This document shows, piece by piece, positions 8,692 to 17,379 of a stretch of 62,540 nt of DNA; positions within the stretch are counted from its first letter, which is position 1; each line of letters opens with the position of its first letter. The position numbers and the translations under genes were made by a program. The DNA is from Chloroflexota bacterium (GTDB taxonomy: Bacteria; Chloroflexota; Limnocylindria; Limnocylindrales; CSP1-4), in contig JAFMJV010000011.1 in assembly GCA_017853275.1 (NCBI GenBank), forward strand, positions 1-62,540, given 5' to 3'. The notes beneath the pieces were generated by a model. That model worked only from the letters and a program-made list of their open reading frames with translations, was not told the DNA's origin and ran no database searches.

Positions 8692-9583
8692 CCTCGCCTG
8701 CGGGCTGCTCCGGGACCGGGTAGAGGGTGGCGACCGCGGAATGGTCGAGGTCACGTCCGCCGGGGCGCGCGAAGAGGGTCTCGAACCGCTCGCGGACGGT
8801 CTCGAAGAGCGGCAGCTCCAGGCCGCTCGCCGCGCAGATCTCCGCGATCGTCGCGATGTCCTTCTCGTGGAAGGAGGCCCGCCCGCCGGGGGCATAGTCG
8901 CCGGTGAGCATCCGGACGCCGTGCATCTCGAGGATCGGGCTGTAGGCGTAGCCGCCGAGGAGGACCTCGCGGACGACCCACGGGTCGAGCCCTGCGTTGG
9001 CCGCAAGCCGGAGGGATTCCGCCACCGCCGTGACCGTGCTCATGACGATCAGCTGGTTGCAGGCCTTCGTCACCTGGCCCGCACCCTGCGGCCCGCAGTG
9101 GATGACGCGGCTGCCCATCCCCTCCATGACCGCCCGGCCACGAGCGAAGTCAGCGTCCGAGCCCCCGACCATGATCGAGAGGGTCCCCTGCTGGGCGCCG
9201 CGCGGACCGCCGCTGACCGGTGCGTCCAGGAAGGCGGCTCCCACGGTGGCACACCGGGCAGCGAGCTCGCGCGCCTCGCCGGGACGGGTCGTGGTGCAGT
9301 CGACGACGAGCCCCGGCCAGCGCCCGCCGGCGAGGAGGCCACGCGGGCCGGCGAGGACGTCCGCGACGGCATGGCCATCCGTGAGGCAGGTGACGACGAG
9401 ATCCGTCCGCTCCGCGAGCGCCGCCGGGTCGGCGACGATCTCGGCACCCGCGGCAAGGACCCCCTCCGCCTTCCGGGGATCACGGGGCGCCACGATCACG
9501 CGCCAGCCCCGCGACAGGAGGGTCCGGACCATCGGGTCGCCCATCGCGCCGAGCCCGAGGAACCCGGTGACCATCTCGCTCAT
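8675..9583 (-). CDS. Beta-hydroxyacid dehydrogenase (3-hydroxyisobutyrate / tartronate semialdehyde reductase family)
   Basis: This NAD(P)-dependent cytosolic oxidoreductase has the Rossmann motif GFLGLGAMGDPM near the N-terminus, the family substrate motif DAPVSGGPRGAQQGTL and the catalytic segment GAGQVTKACNQ with the conserved lysine. At 302 residues it matches 3-hydroxyisobutyrate dehydrogenase, tartronate semialdehyde reductase and glyoxylate/succinic semialdehyde reductases; the exact substrate cannot be read from sequence. Start ATG 9583 overlaps the SMP-30 stop as ATGA, which argues for coupling to the lactonase and thus for a sugar-acid or hydroxyacid pathway. An in-frame extension to 9652 would run into the lactonase gene and was rejected. 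Confidence 0.9.
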   Translation of the reverse strand: MSEMVTGFLGLGAMGDPMVRTLLSRGWRVIVAPRDPRKAEGVLAAGAEIVADPAALAERTDLVVTCLTDGHAVADVLAGPRGLLAGGRWPGLVVDCTTTRPGEARELAARCATVGAAFLDAPVSGGPRGAQQGTLSIMVGGSDADFARGRAVMEGMGSRVIHCGPQGAGQVTKACNQLIVMSTVTAVAESLRLAANAGLDPWVVREVLLGGYAYSPILEMHGVRMLTGDYAPGGRASFHEKDIATIAEICAASGLELPLFETVRERFETLFARPGGRDLDHSAVATLYPVPEQPAGEDGRPA

Positions 9584-10563
9584 CCGACCTTCTCCCCTCG
9601 TGCCACGGCTGCGGCGACGCCCGCGCCGATCGTGCGTGTCTCGATCGCCCACAGTGAGCTCGAGGCGGTGATGAAGAGGCGGCGACCGTCCGCGCCGCCG
9701 AAGACGCAGTTCGCGGTGGGCTCCGGGACGCCGATCCGCCCGAGCTCCGTGCCGTCCGGCGCGATGATGTGGATCCCGTCCCCCGCCGAGGTCCAGACGT
9801 TCCCGTGCACGTCCACGCGCAGCCCGTCCGCGACCCCGGGGTCGATCGAGGCGAAGAGCCGCCCGGGGCCGGCGACCCGGCCGTCCGCCATCGGGAAGGC
9901 GAGGATCGGGCGGGATGCCGTGGGGTCCACGGCGTAGAGCGTGTCCGCGACGTAGAGGATCGTCTCGTCGGGCGAGAAGGCAAGGCCGTTGGGATGGCCC
10001 ATCGTCTCGATCTCCACCACGGGTTCCGTGGCGCCGGGGGCGAGCCGGTAGACATGGCAGGCCGCCTGCTCCATCGGCGCCGCGTAGCCTTCGCGGTCGC
10101 TGAGGATGCCGTACGGCGGGTCCGTGAACCAGATCGACCCGTCCCGGGCCACCACGACATCGTTCGGGGAGTTCAGCCGCTTCCCGGCGTGCCGATCCAC
10201 GAGGGTGGTCCGCGCACCGTAGCCGTCGCTCCGTGTCACCCGGCGCGGTCCGTGCTCGCAGTGGATGACGCGACCCTCACGGTCGAGCGTGTTGCCGTTC
10301 GTGAAGTCGTTCGGCCGGCGGTGGACGACCGCCCCCTCGCGCTCGTTCCAGCGGATCGCGCGGTCGTTGGGGATGTCGCTGAAGAGGAGCGTCTCGGTGG
10401 CCGGAAGCCAGACCGGCCCCTCTGCCCAGGTGCAGCCGTCCGCGAGGCGGACGAGCGGAGCCGCAGGGTCGATCAGCGCGGCCAGCCGCGGGTCCCCGAC
10501 CCGGACGACCGGCTGGAGGCTCTCCCCGACGGCGGGGAGGCTGGGCGCGCTGCTTCCTTCCAT
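9580..10563 (-). CDS. SMP-30/gluconolactonase family lactonase
   Basis: Six-bladed propeller lactonase of the SMP-30/Gnl family, expected to hydrolyse sugar lactones such as gluconolactone with a divalent metal. Family motifs appear in order: EGPVWLP (metal Glu), LNSPNDVVV (metal Asn), WFTDPPYGI, HPNGLAFSPDE and DGLRVDVHGNVW (metal Asp). There is no signal peptide, so it is probably cytosolic. At 327 residues it is normal in length. It heads a three-gene unit with the dehydrogenase and small kinase. A TANNNT hexamer 7 nt upstream of the ATG suggests a leaderless transcript. Confidence 0.92.
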   Translation of the reverse strand: MEGSSAPSLPAVGESLQPVVRVGDPRLAALIDPAAPLVRLADGCTWAEGPVWLPATETLLFSDIPNDRAIRWNEREGAVVHRRPNDFTNGNTLDREGRVIHCEHGPRRVTRSDGYGARTTLVDRHAGKRLNSPNDVVVARDGSIWFTDPPYGILSDREGYAAPMEQAACHVYRLAPGATEPVVEIETMGHPNGLAFSPDETILYVADTLYAVDPTASRPILAFPMADGRVAGPGRLFASIDPGVADGLRVDVHGNVWTSAGDGIHIIAPDGTELGRIGVPEPTANCVFGGADGRRLFITASSSLWAIETRTIGAGVAAAVARGEKVG

Positions 10564-10570
10564 GCCGCAG

Positions 10571-10576
10571 AGCCTA
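10571..10576 (-). promoter_or_regulatory. -10 element of the lactonase operon (leaderless type)
   Basis: Minus-strand TAGGCT ends 7 nt before the ATG at 10563, which would place the transcription start at or next to the start codon. No ribosome binding site is visible. The 45-nt gap to recX also holds a small CCGCC/GGCGG palindrome. Confidence 0.5.
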
Positions 10577-10608
10577 GCCGGTCCGCCGGGCGGCCGCGAC
10601 GATGCGCG

Positions 10609-11223
10609 TCACCCGCCGCCCTCCGGAGCCTCGTCGTCCGCGGCCTCGCCGGTGGCGCGGGCCGCCTCCGCGGCGAGCCGGCCGGCGAGGGCCGGGTCGA
10701 AGCCGTTGCGCACGAGCAGACCCCAGGCCTTCGCGCGACGCTTGCGGGGGTCCCCTTCGCGCGCCAGGGGGGCAGCACGGCGGTCGAGGAGGCTTCGTGC
10801 CGCCGCCTCGTCCGTCCCCCCGCCCTCCCCTGCCCCGGGTCCCGGTCCCGATCCGGCGAGGGCGGCGGGCTCGCGCCGGCCGGCGAGCACCTCATCCACG
10901 ATCTCCCGGGCCACCCCGCGCGTCAGGAGCTCGCGGCGGAGCGCCGCCGATCCCCGGGGCCGGCTCCGGTCCCGGGAGGCGACCCATCCCTCGGCGAAGG
11001 CCCGGTCATCGAGATAGCGCCCCTGCTCAAGACGGAGCAACGCCGCCTCGACGGCTTCGGCGGGGTACCGCCGGGCCGTGAGACGGCGCCGCATCTCCAT
11101 CACCGTCATCGGCCGGGCGGCGAGAAGCGCCGCCGCGGCCGCGATGATCCCCGCCGGGTCCGCAGGCTCTGCGCGCTGCGCCCCCCGGCCCCGGCTCCGT
11201 CCCGCGGCGGATCCCTCCGCCAT
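10609..11223 (-). CDS. recX: Regulatory protein RecX
   Basis: RecX binds RecA filaments and inhibits their extension and recombinase activity. The 204-residue protein carries RecX helical repeats: TVMEMRRRL, GRYLDDRAFAEGWV (the family hallmark YLDDxxFA) and LLTRGV, then a second repeat near KAWGLLVRNGFDP. A Gly/Pro-rich spacer around residues 120-137 separates the repeats, an insertion seen in high-GC homologues. It lies 6 nt downstream of recA on the same strand, the usual arrangement, and is surely cotranscribed. Confidence 0.93.
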   Translation of the reverse strand: MAEGSAAGRSRGRGAQRAEPADPAGIIAAAAALLAARPMTVMEMRRRLTARRYPAEAVEAALLRLEQGRYLDDRAFAEGWVASRDRSRPRGSAALRRELLTRGVAREIVDEVLAGRREPAALAGSGPGPGAGEGGGTDEAAARSLLDRRAAPLAREGDPRKRRAKAWGLLVRNGFDPALAGRLAAEAARATGEAADDEAPEGGG

Positions 11224-11229
11224 CCGGGG

Positions 11230-12300
11230 CTACTCCGCCTCGGTGATCCCCTCGACGGGGACCTCGATCGTGGCGACCTTGCCGCGGATCTCGCCCTCCA
11301 GGCGGGCCGCGATGTCCGGGTTCGTCTTCAGGAACTCCTTGGACTGCTCGCGTCCCTGGCCGAGCCGGGTCTCCCCGTAGGTGAACCAGGCACCCGTCTT
11401 CGAGACGATGCTCGAGGCGACACCCACGTCCAGGAGGCCGCCCTCGCGGGAGATCCCCTCCCCGTACATCACGTCGAACTCCGCGACGCGGAAGGGAGCC
11501 GCGACCTTGTTCTTGACGACCTTCACCCGGGCGCGGCTGCCGATCGCGTCCGTGCCGGACTTGATCGTCTCGATGCGCCGGATATCCAGCCGGACGGACG
11601 CGTAGAACTTCAGCGCCTTGCCGCCGGGGGTCGTCTCCGGGTTCCCGAACATGACGCCGATCTTCTCGCGCAGCTGGTTCGTGAAGATGAGCGCGGTGTT
11701 CGAGCGGCTCACCGCCCCGGTCAGCTTCCGGAGCGCCTGGCTCATCAGGCGCGCCTGGATGCCGACGAAGGAGTCGCCCATCTCGCCCTCGATCTCCGCG
11801 CGCGGCACGAGCGCCGCGACGGAGTCGATGACGACGCAGTCCACCCCGCCGGAGCGGATGAGCGTCTCGGCGATCTCGAGCGCCTGCTCGCCGGTATCCG
11901 GCTGGCTGACGAGGAGCTCGTCCACGTTGACGCCACACGAGCGGGCGTAGTGGGGGTCGAGCGCGTGCTCCACATCGATGAAGGCAGCGACGCCGCCGCG
12001 GCGCTGTGCTTCCGCGATCACGTGCTGGCAGACGGTCGTCTTGCCCGAGGATTCCGGGCCGAAGATCTCCACGATCCGGCCGCGCGGGATGCCACCCACG
12101 CCAAGGGCAAGGTCGAGCGCGATCGATCCCGTGGGGATCGCGTCGATCTGCTGCTGCTCCGCGCTTCCGAGCCGCATGATCGACCCGCGGCCGAACTGCT
12201 TCTCGATCGCCAGGATCGCCGACTCGACGGCCTTCCGTCGCTCGGCGACCGCCCGATCCGTCCCGGTCTCCGCTGCCTGCCCGGCTCCACTCGTGCTCAT
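11230..12300 (-). CDS. recA: Recombinase RecA
   Basis: RecA forms filaments on single-stranded DNA, drives strand exchange and triggers LexA self-cleavage. The 356-residue protein has Walker A GPESSGKT (81-88), the Walker B region [20 protein letters not shown], the L1/L2 loops ([19 protein letters not shown]) and the C-terminal domain. All catalytic positions look intact. ATG 12300 is preceded by AGGAGAG at good spacing. A 52-codon gene and a palindromic region with a degenerate LexA-like box lie upstream. Confidence 0.98.
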   Translation of the reverse strand: MSTSGAGQAAETGTDRAVAERRKAVESAILAIEKQFGRGSIMRLGSAEQQQIDAIPTGSIALDLALGVGGIPRGRIVEIFGPESSGKTTVCQHVIAEAQRRGGVAAFIDVEHALDPHYARSCGVNVDELLVSQPDTGEQALEIAETLIRSGGVDCVVIDSVAALVPRAEIEGEMGDSFVGIQARLMSQALRKLTGAVSRSNTALIFTNQLREKIGVMFGNPETTPGGKALKFYASVRLDIRRIETIKSGTDAIGSRARVKVVKNKVAAPFRVAEFDVMYGEGISREGGLLDVGVASSIVSKTGAWFTYGETRLGQGREQSKEFLKTNPDIAARLEGEIRGKVATIEVPVEGITEAE

Positions 12301-12352
12301 CCGTGGTCTCTCCTGCGCATCTGGCGCCGAGAGCCGTTCGCCGGGCCCCGGG

Positions 12353-12511
12353 CTACGCGTCCCCTTCGGGCTCCTCCCGCGGCTTCCGCTTCGGCTTGAT
12401 CACCTCGACGGACTGGGGCGGGGCATCGAGCAGGGACTCGAGCCTGGGCTTCGGGCTTGCGGCCTTCGGCTTCTTCTTGGTCTCTCGGCGAGAGGGTGTC
12501 TTGCCGGCCAT
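12353..12511 (-). CDS. Small basic protein of unknown function upstream of recA
   Basis: A 52-codon frame starts with ATG at 12511 (AGGA 4-8 nt upstream) and ends at TAG 12355-12353. The product is rich in Lys/Arg/Pro: it begins [16 protein letters not shown], has a short hydrophobic middle ([15 protein letters not shown]) and ends acidic. It fills the otherwise empty gap between tgt and recA on the same strand. No family is recognised and no membrane segment or signal is present. The regular composition and ribosome binding site favour a real gene over chance. Confidence 0.5.
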   Translation of the reverse strand: MAGKTPSRRETKKKPKAASPKPRLESLLDAPPQSVEVIKPKRKPREEPEGDA

Positions 12512-12536
12512 GGGTCCTCGCGTTTCCATGCGGCAC

Positions 12537-12598
12537 CGCCCACGATGAGCGGTGCGACTTCACGTTCGCTTCACCGGCCGTCTGATGGATCGTGGGCG
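12537..12598. repeat. 10-bp inverted repeat upstream of recA
   Basis: CGCCCACGAT at 12537-12546 and its exact complement ATCGTGGGCG at 12589-12598 flank 42 nt. The repeat lies between tgt and the 52-residue gene, and the degenerate LexA-like box at 12555-12568 is inside the loop. It could be a regulatory palindrome or an mRNA stem in the recA leader; the sequence cannot decide. Confidence 0.5.
12555..12568. promoter_or_regulatory. Degenerate LexA (SOS) box candidate for recA
   Basis: CGACTTCACGTTCG has one perfect half site (GTTCG) and a 3/5 match in the other half to the Gram-positive LexA box CGAAC-N4-GTTCG that appears perfectly upstream of ruvB. It is 44 nt upstream of the 52-codon gene and 255 nt upstream of recA. 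recA is the classic LexA target, so the position makes sense, but the match alone is weak. Confidence 0.35.
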
Positions 12599-12619
12599 TC
12601 CGCTGTGACGGCTTCCCTG

Positions 12620-13801
12620 TCACGACGGTAGGTCCGTTCGCTCGGGGTCGCCGATGCGCTTCGCTCGCTCTTCACGCAGGAGCCGGGGAAAGGAGCCGTC
12701 GGCGATCGCCGTCCGGATCCCGGCCATGAAGTCTAGGGTGAAGGTCAGGTTGTGACAAGTCGCGAGGCGGTAGGCGAGGAGCTCGTTCGCGCGGAAGAGA
12801 TGCGCGAGGTAGCCCCGGGTGAAGGTGCGGCAGAGGCGGCAGCGGCATCCCTCCTGGACCGGCCGCTGGTCGTCCAGGTAGCGCGCGTTGCGGAGGTTCA
12901 GCCGGCCTTCCGGGACCCACAGGCTGGCGTTCCGGGCCACCCGGGCGGGGAGGACGCTGTCGAACATGTCCACGCCCGCATCCACCGCCTCGATCAGGTC
13001 CGCCGGTGAACCCAGGCCCATCAGATAGCGCGGGCGCGGGTCATCCGCGAGGAGCGGGACGACGACATCCAGCGCCGCGCGACGCTGCTCCGGGGTCTCA
13101 TCGCCCGCGAGCCCCCCGATGCAGAGCCCGTCGAAGGGAAGGTCGGCGAAGAAGCGGGTGGACCGTTCCCGCAGGTCCGCTTCCAGCCCGCCCTGGATGA
13201 TCCCGAAGAGCGCCTGGTCCGGACGGCGATGCGCCTCCAGGCAGCGGATCGCCCAGCGGTGCGTCCGCTCCGTGGCGTCCGCGACCTCCGCCCGGTTCGA
13301 GGCGTGCGGCGGGACCGGGTGGTCGAAGCAGACCGCGATATCCGCGCCGAGCGCCTCCTGGACCGCGATCGCGTGCTCCGGCGTGAATCGCTGGAGGGAT
13401 CCGTCCAGGTGCGAACGGAAGGAGGCGCCGCCCTCGTCGATCGAGCGCTGTGCGGCGAGGCTGACGACCTGGAAGCCACCGGAATCGGTGAGGATCGCGC
13501 GGTCCCAGCCCATGAAGCGGTGGAGGCCGCCGAAGCGGGCGACCCGCTCATGGCCCGGCCGCAGCGCGAGGTGGTAGGTGTTGGAGAGGATGATCCGGGC
13601 GCCGATCTCGCGCAGGTCGTCCGGATCGAGCGCCTTCACCGTCGCGTTCGTCCCGACGGGCATGAAGACCGGGGTCTCGACCTCGCCGTGAGGGGTACGC
13701 AGGCGCCCGGTCCGGGCCCGCGACCCGCCGCCGGCGTGGGCGGTGACGGTGAAGCCGATCGGGCTGGGGCGGCGGGTGAGCGGCTCCGCGGCGCTGGTCA
13801 C
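12620..13801 (-). CDS. tgt: tRNA-guanine transglycosylase
   Basis: Tgt exchanges G34 of GUN-anticodon tRNAs for preQ1, a step of queuosine synthesis. The 393-residue protein has the base-recognition segment LTDSGGFQVVSL with the catalytic Asp, HLDGS, GIIQGG, a DSVLPARVARN segment in the place of the usual D-x-x-x-P-T-R nucleophile region, and the zinc site CRCRLC...H near residue 340. Start GTG 13801 overlaps the ABC permease stop as GTGA. No queA lies in the window; the upstream genes encode an ABC transporter rather than queuosine enzymes. Confidence 0.95.
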   Translation of the reverse strand: MTSAAEPLTRRPSPIGFTVTAHAGGGSRARTGRLRTPHGEVETPVFMPVGTNATVKALDPDDLREIGARIILSNTYHLALRPGHERVARFGGLHRFMGWDRAILTDSGGFQVVSLAAQRSIDEGGASFRSHLDGSLQRFTPEHAIAVQEALGADIAVCFDHPVPPHASNRAEVADATERTHRWAIRCLEAHRRPDQALFGIIQGGLEADLRERSTRFFADLPFDGLCIGGLAGDETPEQRRAALDVVVPLLADDPRPRYLMGLGSPADLIEAVDAGVDMFDSVLPARVARNASLWVPEGRLNLRNARYLDDQRPVQEGCRCRLCRTFTRGYLAHLFRANELLAYRLATCHNLTFTLDFMAGIRTAIADGSFPRLLREERAKRIGDPERTDLPS

Positions 13802-14643
13802 CCGGCGATCTCCGCGCGGGCGGCGGCGAGGGCCGCGATCGCGATCGCCGCGACGAGATAGGCCGCGACGACGACCGCCGCGATCCCCGGATCGACGGGC
13901 TCACCGAGGAGGCTGCCGAGGTTCCCCGAGGGTCCGGGGGCGATCGCGAGGAGGCTGTCTCCGATCCCGAACGGCAGGTACTGGAACCACTGGGTGGCGA
14001 TCGGATCGCCGTCCCCCTGGCGGAAGGAGAGGGCAAGGAGGACGGTGGAGAGGATCCCTTCCCCGATGGAGAAGAGGATCCCGACCACGACGCCGGCGAG
14101 CTGGCTGCGCAGGACGATCGCGACCGCGAAGCCGATCGCGGCGCGCTGGAGGAGGACGAGCGTCCCCGCCGCGATCGATTCCCCGAAGCCGGAGAGGGAG
14201 CGGGCCGCGAGCGGATCCCCGGCGCTGCCGCCGAGGAGGCCGGCCGCGAGCATCGTGAGCAGGATCCCCGCGAGATACGCGATCAGGACGGCGATGACCA
14301 GCGCGAGCGCAAGCGCGATCGCCTTGGCGAGCACGTAGCGGATCCGGCCTTCACCGCGGGCGACGATCACGCGGATCACGCCCCAGTTCCAGTCGCCGCC
14401 GGCGAGGGCTGCGGCCCAGGCGACGGCGAGCAGGCTCCCGAGCCCGAAGACGAACTGGTTGATCACCCCCGAGGCCGCCGGGAACCGGGTCACGAAGCCG
14501 GTGGCATCCGGGCGCGCTCCGCCACCGGTCAGCCCGACGAGGAGATAGACGAGGGTCATCATGCCGAGGAGGAGCACGAGGACGACCCAGGTCGCCCAGC
14601 GGCGGGTGAGCTTCAGGATCTCCGCGCGGATGAGCCCGGTCAT
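13798..14643 (-). CDS. ABC transporter permease (ABC-2 type)
   Basis: A 281-residue membrane protein that starts with a short cytosolic amphipathic segment ([16 protein letters not shown]) followed by six hydrophobic segments, the layout of ABC-2 type permeases that work with single ATPases. Start ATG 14643 overlaps the ATPase stop as ATGA and the C-terminus overlaps the tgt start. Long antisense and out-of-frame extensions in this region are shadows. Substrate unknown; such pairs commonly export lipids, peptides or drugs. Confidence 0.85.
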   Translation of the reverse strand: MTGLIRAEILKLTRRWATWVVLVLLLGMMTLVYLLVGLTGGGARPDATGFVTRFPAASGVINQFVFGLGSLLAVAWAAALAGGDWNWGVIRVIVARGEGRIRYVLAKAIALALALVIAVLIAYLAGILLTMLAAGLLGGSAGDPLAARSLSGFGESIAAGTLVLLQRAAIGFAVAIVLRSQLAGVVVGILFSIGEGILSTVLLALSFRQGDGDPIATQWFQYLPFGIGDSLLAIAPGPSGNLGSLLGEPVDPGIAAVVVAAYLVAAIAIAALAAARAEIAG

Positions 14644-15635
14644 GCGTGATCCCCGGGCGGCGCCATCCCCCAGCCGCTCCGGTCGTGACCGGTGGGCGCT
14701 TCCGCGGTGAGCGCGAGGAAGACCGTCTCGAGGTCGCTCTCCGTGGTCAGGCCCTGGAGCCAGATGCCCGCATCGCCGAGGATGCGCGTGACCTCTGCGC
14801 TCCGGCCGGCGGCGAGACGGAGCGAGAGAAGCCCCGGATCCGCACCGGGGATCGCCGGCAGGTCCACCGGCGCGAGCCCCGCAAGGAGGGCGATGGCGCG
14901 GTCGCGCTCCGCCGGCTCGACGCGCACCCGGATCCGCGAGCCTTCCGCAAGGATCTGCTGGATCGGGCCCTGCCGCACGAGCCGGCCATGCGCGATGATC
15001 CCCACCACGTCCGCGAGGACCTCGATCTCCGACAGGATGTGGCTGGAGACGAGGACGGTCTTCCCGGCCGCCGTGAGCGAACGGAGGAGCTCGCGCATCG
15101 CGACGATCCCCGCCGGGTCCAGGCCGTTGGCCGGCTCGTCCAGGAGGAGGAGCTCCGGGTCCGAGAGGAGCGCGACCGCGATCCCCAGCCGCTGGCGCAT
15201 CCCGAGCGAGTAGCCCTTCACCTTGTCCGCGGCCCGCCCGTGGAGCCCGACCGCGTCCAGGACCTCGTCCACGCGCCTGCGTGGCGTCGGGGGGCCGGCA
15301 GCCGCGATGACCGCGAGGTTCTCGCGGCCGGAGAGATAGGGATAGAAGGCAGGCGTCTCGATCATCGAGCCGATCCGGAACATCCGGCGCCGGTCCCGCC
15401 AGTCGTACGGGGCACCGAGGACGGAGATGCTGCCGGTGTCCGGCCGGATGAGCCCGACGAGGATGCGGAGGGTCGTCGTCTTCCCCGAGCCGTTGGGGCC
15501 GAGGAAGCCGTAGATGCGGCCGCGGGGGACGTCCAGGTCCAGCCCCTCGAGCGCGACACGAGAGCCGTAGCGCTTGCCGAGGCCGCGGGTGACGATCGCG
15601 AGGCCGGGGTCGCGCAGCGCGTCCTCCGTGCTCAC
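14640..15635 (-). CDS. ABC transporter ATP-binding protein
   Basis: A 331-residue ATPase with Walker [11 protein letters not shown], signature [12 protein letters not shown], Walker [14 protein letters not shown] and the His switch VSSHILSE. It is closest in layout to CcmA/bacitracin-type ATPases that partner ABC-2 permeases, with a C-terminal extension of about 100 residues. GTG start overlaps the ruvB stop as GTGA and its stop overlaps the permease start, so the two subunits are coupled. It is probably transcribed from the SOS-type ruvB promoter, so its expression may rise after DNA damage (inference). Confidence 0.92.
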   Translation of the reverse strand: MSTEDALRDPGLAIVTRGLGKRYGSRVALEGLDLDVPRGRIYGFLGPNGSGKTTTLRILVGLIRPDTGSISVLGAPYDWRDRRRMFRIGSMIETPAFYPYLSGRENLAVIAAAGPPTPRRRVDEVLDAVGLHGRAADKVKGYSLGMRQRLGIAVALLSDPELLLLDEPANGLDPAGIVAMRELLRSLTAAGKTVLVSSHILSEIEVLADVVGIIAHGRLVRQGPIQQILAEGSRIRVRVEPAERDRAIALLAGLAPVDLPAIPGADPGLLSLRLAAGRSAEVTRILGDAGIWLQGLTTESDLETVFLALTAEAPTGHDRSGWGMAPPGDHA

Positions 15636-16726
15636 CGGTCCTCCTCGGCGTCGATCCGGCCTTCCGTGGTGAGGCCGTCCCAGAGGCCGGCATCCATCCG
15701 GTCCCCGCGCCGCGGCGGGGGGATCTCGTAGCCGAGCGAGGCGAGATGGCGGCGGGCGGCCTCCGTGGCGACCCGGCCCTGTGGGGTGCGGTCGAGGAAG
15801 CCGAGCTGCAGGAGATACGGCTCGTAGACGTCCTCGATCGTCTCCACCTCCTCCCCGATGACGGCGGCGACCGCCGCCCCGCCGACGGGACCGGAGGCGA
15901 ACTTCTGGACGATCGCGGCGAGGAGCCGGCGGTCCGTCGTGTCCAGCCCCTGCTCGTCGATATCCATGGCGCTCATCGCGACCTCCGCCTGGGCGCGCGT
16001 GATCCGTCCGTCCCCGCGGACCTGGGCATGGTCCCGGACCCGCCGGAGCAGCCGGTTGACGATCCGCGGCGTGCCGCGTCCCCGGCGGGCGAGGACCTCC
16101 ACCGCGGCCGGCTCGATCTCCACGTCCAGGATCCCCGCCGAACGGCGGACGATCTCCGCCAGCTCCGTCTCCCCGTAGTAGTCCAGGCGATGGATCGCCC
16201 CGAAGCGGTCCCGCAGCGGCGCCCCGATCCGGCCGGCCCGCGTGGTGGCACCGACGACGGTGAAGGGCTTCACCGAGAGGCGGAGGCTGCGGGCGCTCGG
16301 CCCCCGGCCGATCATCACGTCGATCGCGAAGTCCTCCATCGCCGGATAGAGGATCTCCTCCACGCTGTGGTTCAGGCGGTGGATCTCGTCGATGAAGAGG
16401 ACGTCCCGCTCGTCCAGGTTCGTGAGGATCGCCGCGAGGTCACCGGGTCGCTCGATGGCGGGGCCGCTCGTGGTGTGGAGCCGGACGCCGAGCTCCCGGG
16501 CGATGATCGATGCGAGCGTGGTCTTGCCCAGGCCGGGCGGGCCGTAGAGGAGGACATGGTCCGCGGCTTCCTCCCGAGCGCGGGCCGCATCCAGGAGGAT
16601 CGCGAGGTTCTCCTTCACCTGCTCCTGGCCGATGTACTCGGCAAGGAAGCGCGGCCGGAGGCTCGATTCCACGGTCCCCTCGTCCCCGAGGGAGCCGGGC
16701 GCGACGATCCGATCGAGCTCGTCCAT
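15632..16726 (-). CDS. ruvB: Holliday junction helicase RuvB
   Basis: RuvB is the hexameric AAA+ motor of Holliday junction branch migration. The 364-residue protein has [15 protein letters not shown], Walker A GPPGLGKT (62-69), Walker [10 protein letters not shown], sensor I GATTRAG, the arginine-finger region LRDRFG and the C-terminal winged helix ([16 protein letters not shown]). Unlike the usual ruvCAB order in one block, ruvB is separated from ruvA by 62 nt containing its own promoter and two LexA-like boxes. A -10 hexamer ends 6 nt before the ATG, so the mRNA is probably leaderless. Confidence 0.98.
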   Translation of the reverse strand: MDELDRIVAPGSLGDEGTVESSLRPRFLAEYIGQEQVKENLAILLDAARAREEAADHVLLYGPPGLGKTTLASIIARELGVRLHTTSGPAIERPGDLAAILTNLDERDVLFIDEIHRLNHSVEEILYPAMEDFAIDVMIGRGPSARSLRLSVKPFTVVGATTRAGRIGAPLRDRFGAIHRLDYYGETELAEIVRRSAGILDVEIEPAAVEVLARRGRGTPRIVNRLLRRVRDHAQVRGDGRITRAQAEVAMSAMDIDEQGLDTTDRRLLAAIVQKFASGPVGGAAVAAVIGEEVETIEDVYEPYLLQLGFLDRTPQGRVATEAARRHLASLGYEIPPPRRGDRMDAGLWDGLTTEGRIDAEEDR

Positions 16727-16732
16727 GCGCGA

Positions 16733-16738
16733 AGTCTA
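16733..16738 (-). promoter_or_regulatory. -10 element of ruvB, leaderless type
   Basis: Minus-strand TAGACT preceded by TGC (extended -10 form TGN) ends 6 nt before the ATG at 16726. The predicted transcription start falls on the start codon. The LexA-like box at 16759-16772 covers the -35 region, a position suited to repression. Confidence 0.6.
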
Positions 16739-16758
16739 GCAGGTCCCGGCGCGGATAC

Positions 16759-16772
16759 CGAACGGGCGTTCG
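16759..16772. promoter_or_regulatory. LexA (SOS) box upstream of ruvB
   Basis: CGAACGGGCGTTCG is a perfect CGAAC-N4-GTTCG palindrome and fits the Bacillus-type LexA consensus CGAACRNRYGTTYC at all but the last base. It overlaps the -35 region of the ruvB promoter. LexA repression of ruv genes is well known in other bacteria; lexA itself is not in this window. Confidence 0.75.
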
Positions 16773-16781
16773 ACTCCGGAT

Positions 16782-16795
16782 CGAACGGTCATTCG
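16782..16795. promoter_or_regulatory. Second, imperfect LexA box
   Basis: CGAACGGTCATTCG differs from the palindromic box next to it by one base in the second half site and lies 23 bp away centre to centre, about two helical turns, so two LexA dimers could bind the same face. It overlaps the last codons and stop of ruvA. Confidence 0.5.
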
Positions 16796-17379
16796 CGGCG
16801 CAGGGTGCGCAGCGCCGCCTTGACGCGCTCCTCCAGCCCGGGGCCGGTCGCGGGGTCCGCCACGGCGAGCCGGGCGGCCTCCCGGGCTTCCCCCAGCGAG
16901 TAGCCGAGCGCCTGGAGGGCACCGGTGACCTCTCCCTCCGCGGCACCCGTGCCCCCGCCTCCGCCGAGCGCGGTGGCCCCGGCCGCGACCTTCTCGCGCA
17001 GCTCGAGGATGATCCGGGCGGCAAGCTTCTTGCCCACCCCGCTCACCGCGGTGAGGATCGGCTCGTCCCCGCCCACGATCGCGAGCTGGAGGTCTGCCAC
17101 GGGGCGCGAGGCGAGGATCGCGAGGCCGACCTTGGGGCCGACACCGGAGACCGTCGTGAGGAGCTCGAAGAAGGCGAGCTCCTCCTCGGTCCGGAAGCCG
17201 TAGAGGGCCTGCTGGTCCTCGCGCACGAGGTGGTGGATGTGGAGCGTCACGGTGTCGCCCACGAGGAAGGAGGCGAGCGTCCCGGGACCGGTGTAGACCC
17301 GGTAGCCGACACCGCCGGCGAGGATGACGACCGAATCGGCGCGGATCGCCACCGCCTGGCCCACGAGGAGGGCGATCAC
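16789..17379 (-). CDS. ruvA: Holliday junction branch migration protein RuvA
   Basis: RuvA binds four-way junctions as a tetramer and loads RuvB. The 196-residue protein has the N-terminal OB fold (GVGYRVYTGPGTL), two helix-hairpin-helix motifs (TVSGVGPKVGLAIL and TAVSGVGKKLAARII) and a C-terminal three-helix RuvB-binding domain (ALQALGYSLGEAREA). A Gly-rich flexible linker around 135-145 joins them, as in homologues. GTG start overlaps the ruvC stop as GTGA. Confidence 0.95.
   Translation of the reverse strand: MIALLVGQAVAIRADSVVILAGGVGYRVYTGPGTLASFLVGDTVTLHIHHLVREDQQALYGFRTEEELAFFELLTTVSGVGPKVGLAILASRPVADLQLAIVGGDEPILTAVSGVGKKLAARIILELREKVAAGATALGGGGGTGAAEGEVTGALQALGYSLGEAREAARLAVADPATGPGLEERVKAALRTLRRE

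Noticed and set aside
13798-15693. Single 631-residue protein covering permease and ATPase region
   Set aside because: Its first half is an out-of-frame reading of the ATPase. The ATPase and permease are separate genes joined by ATGA.
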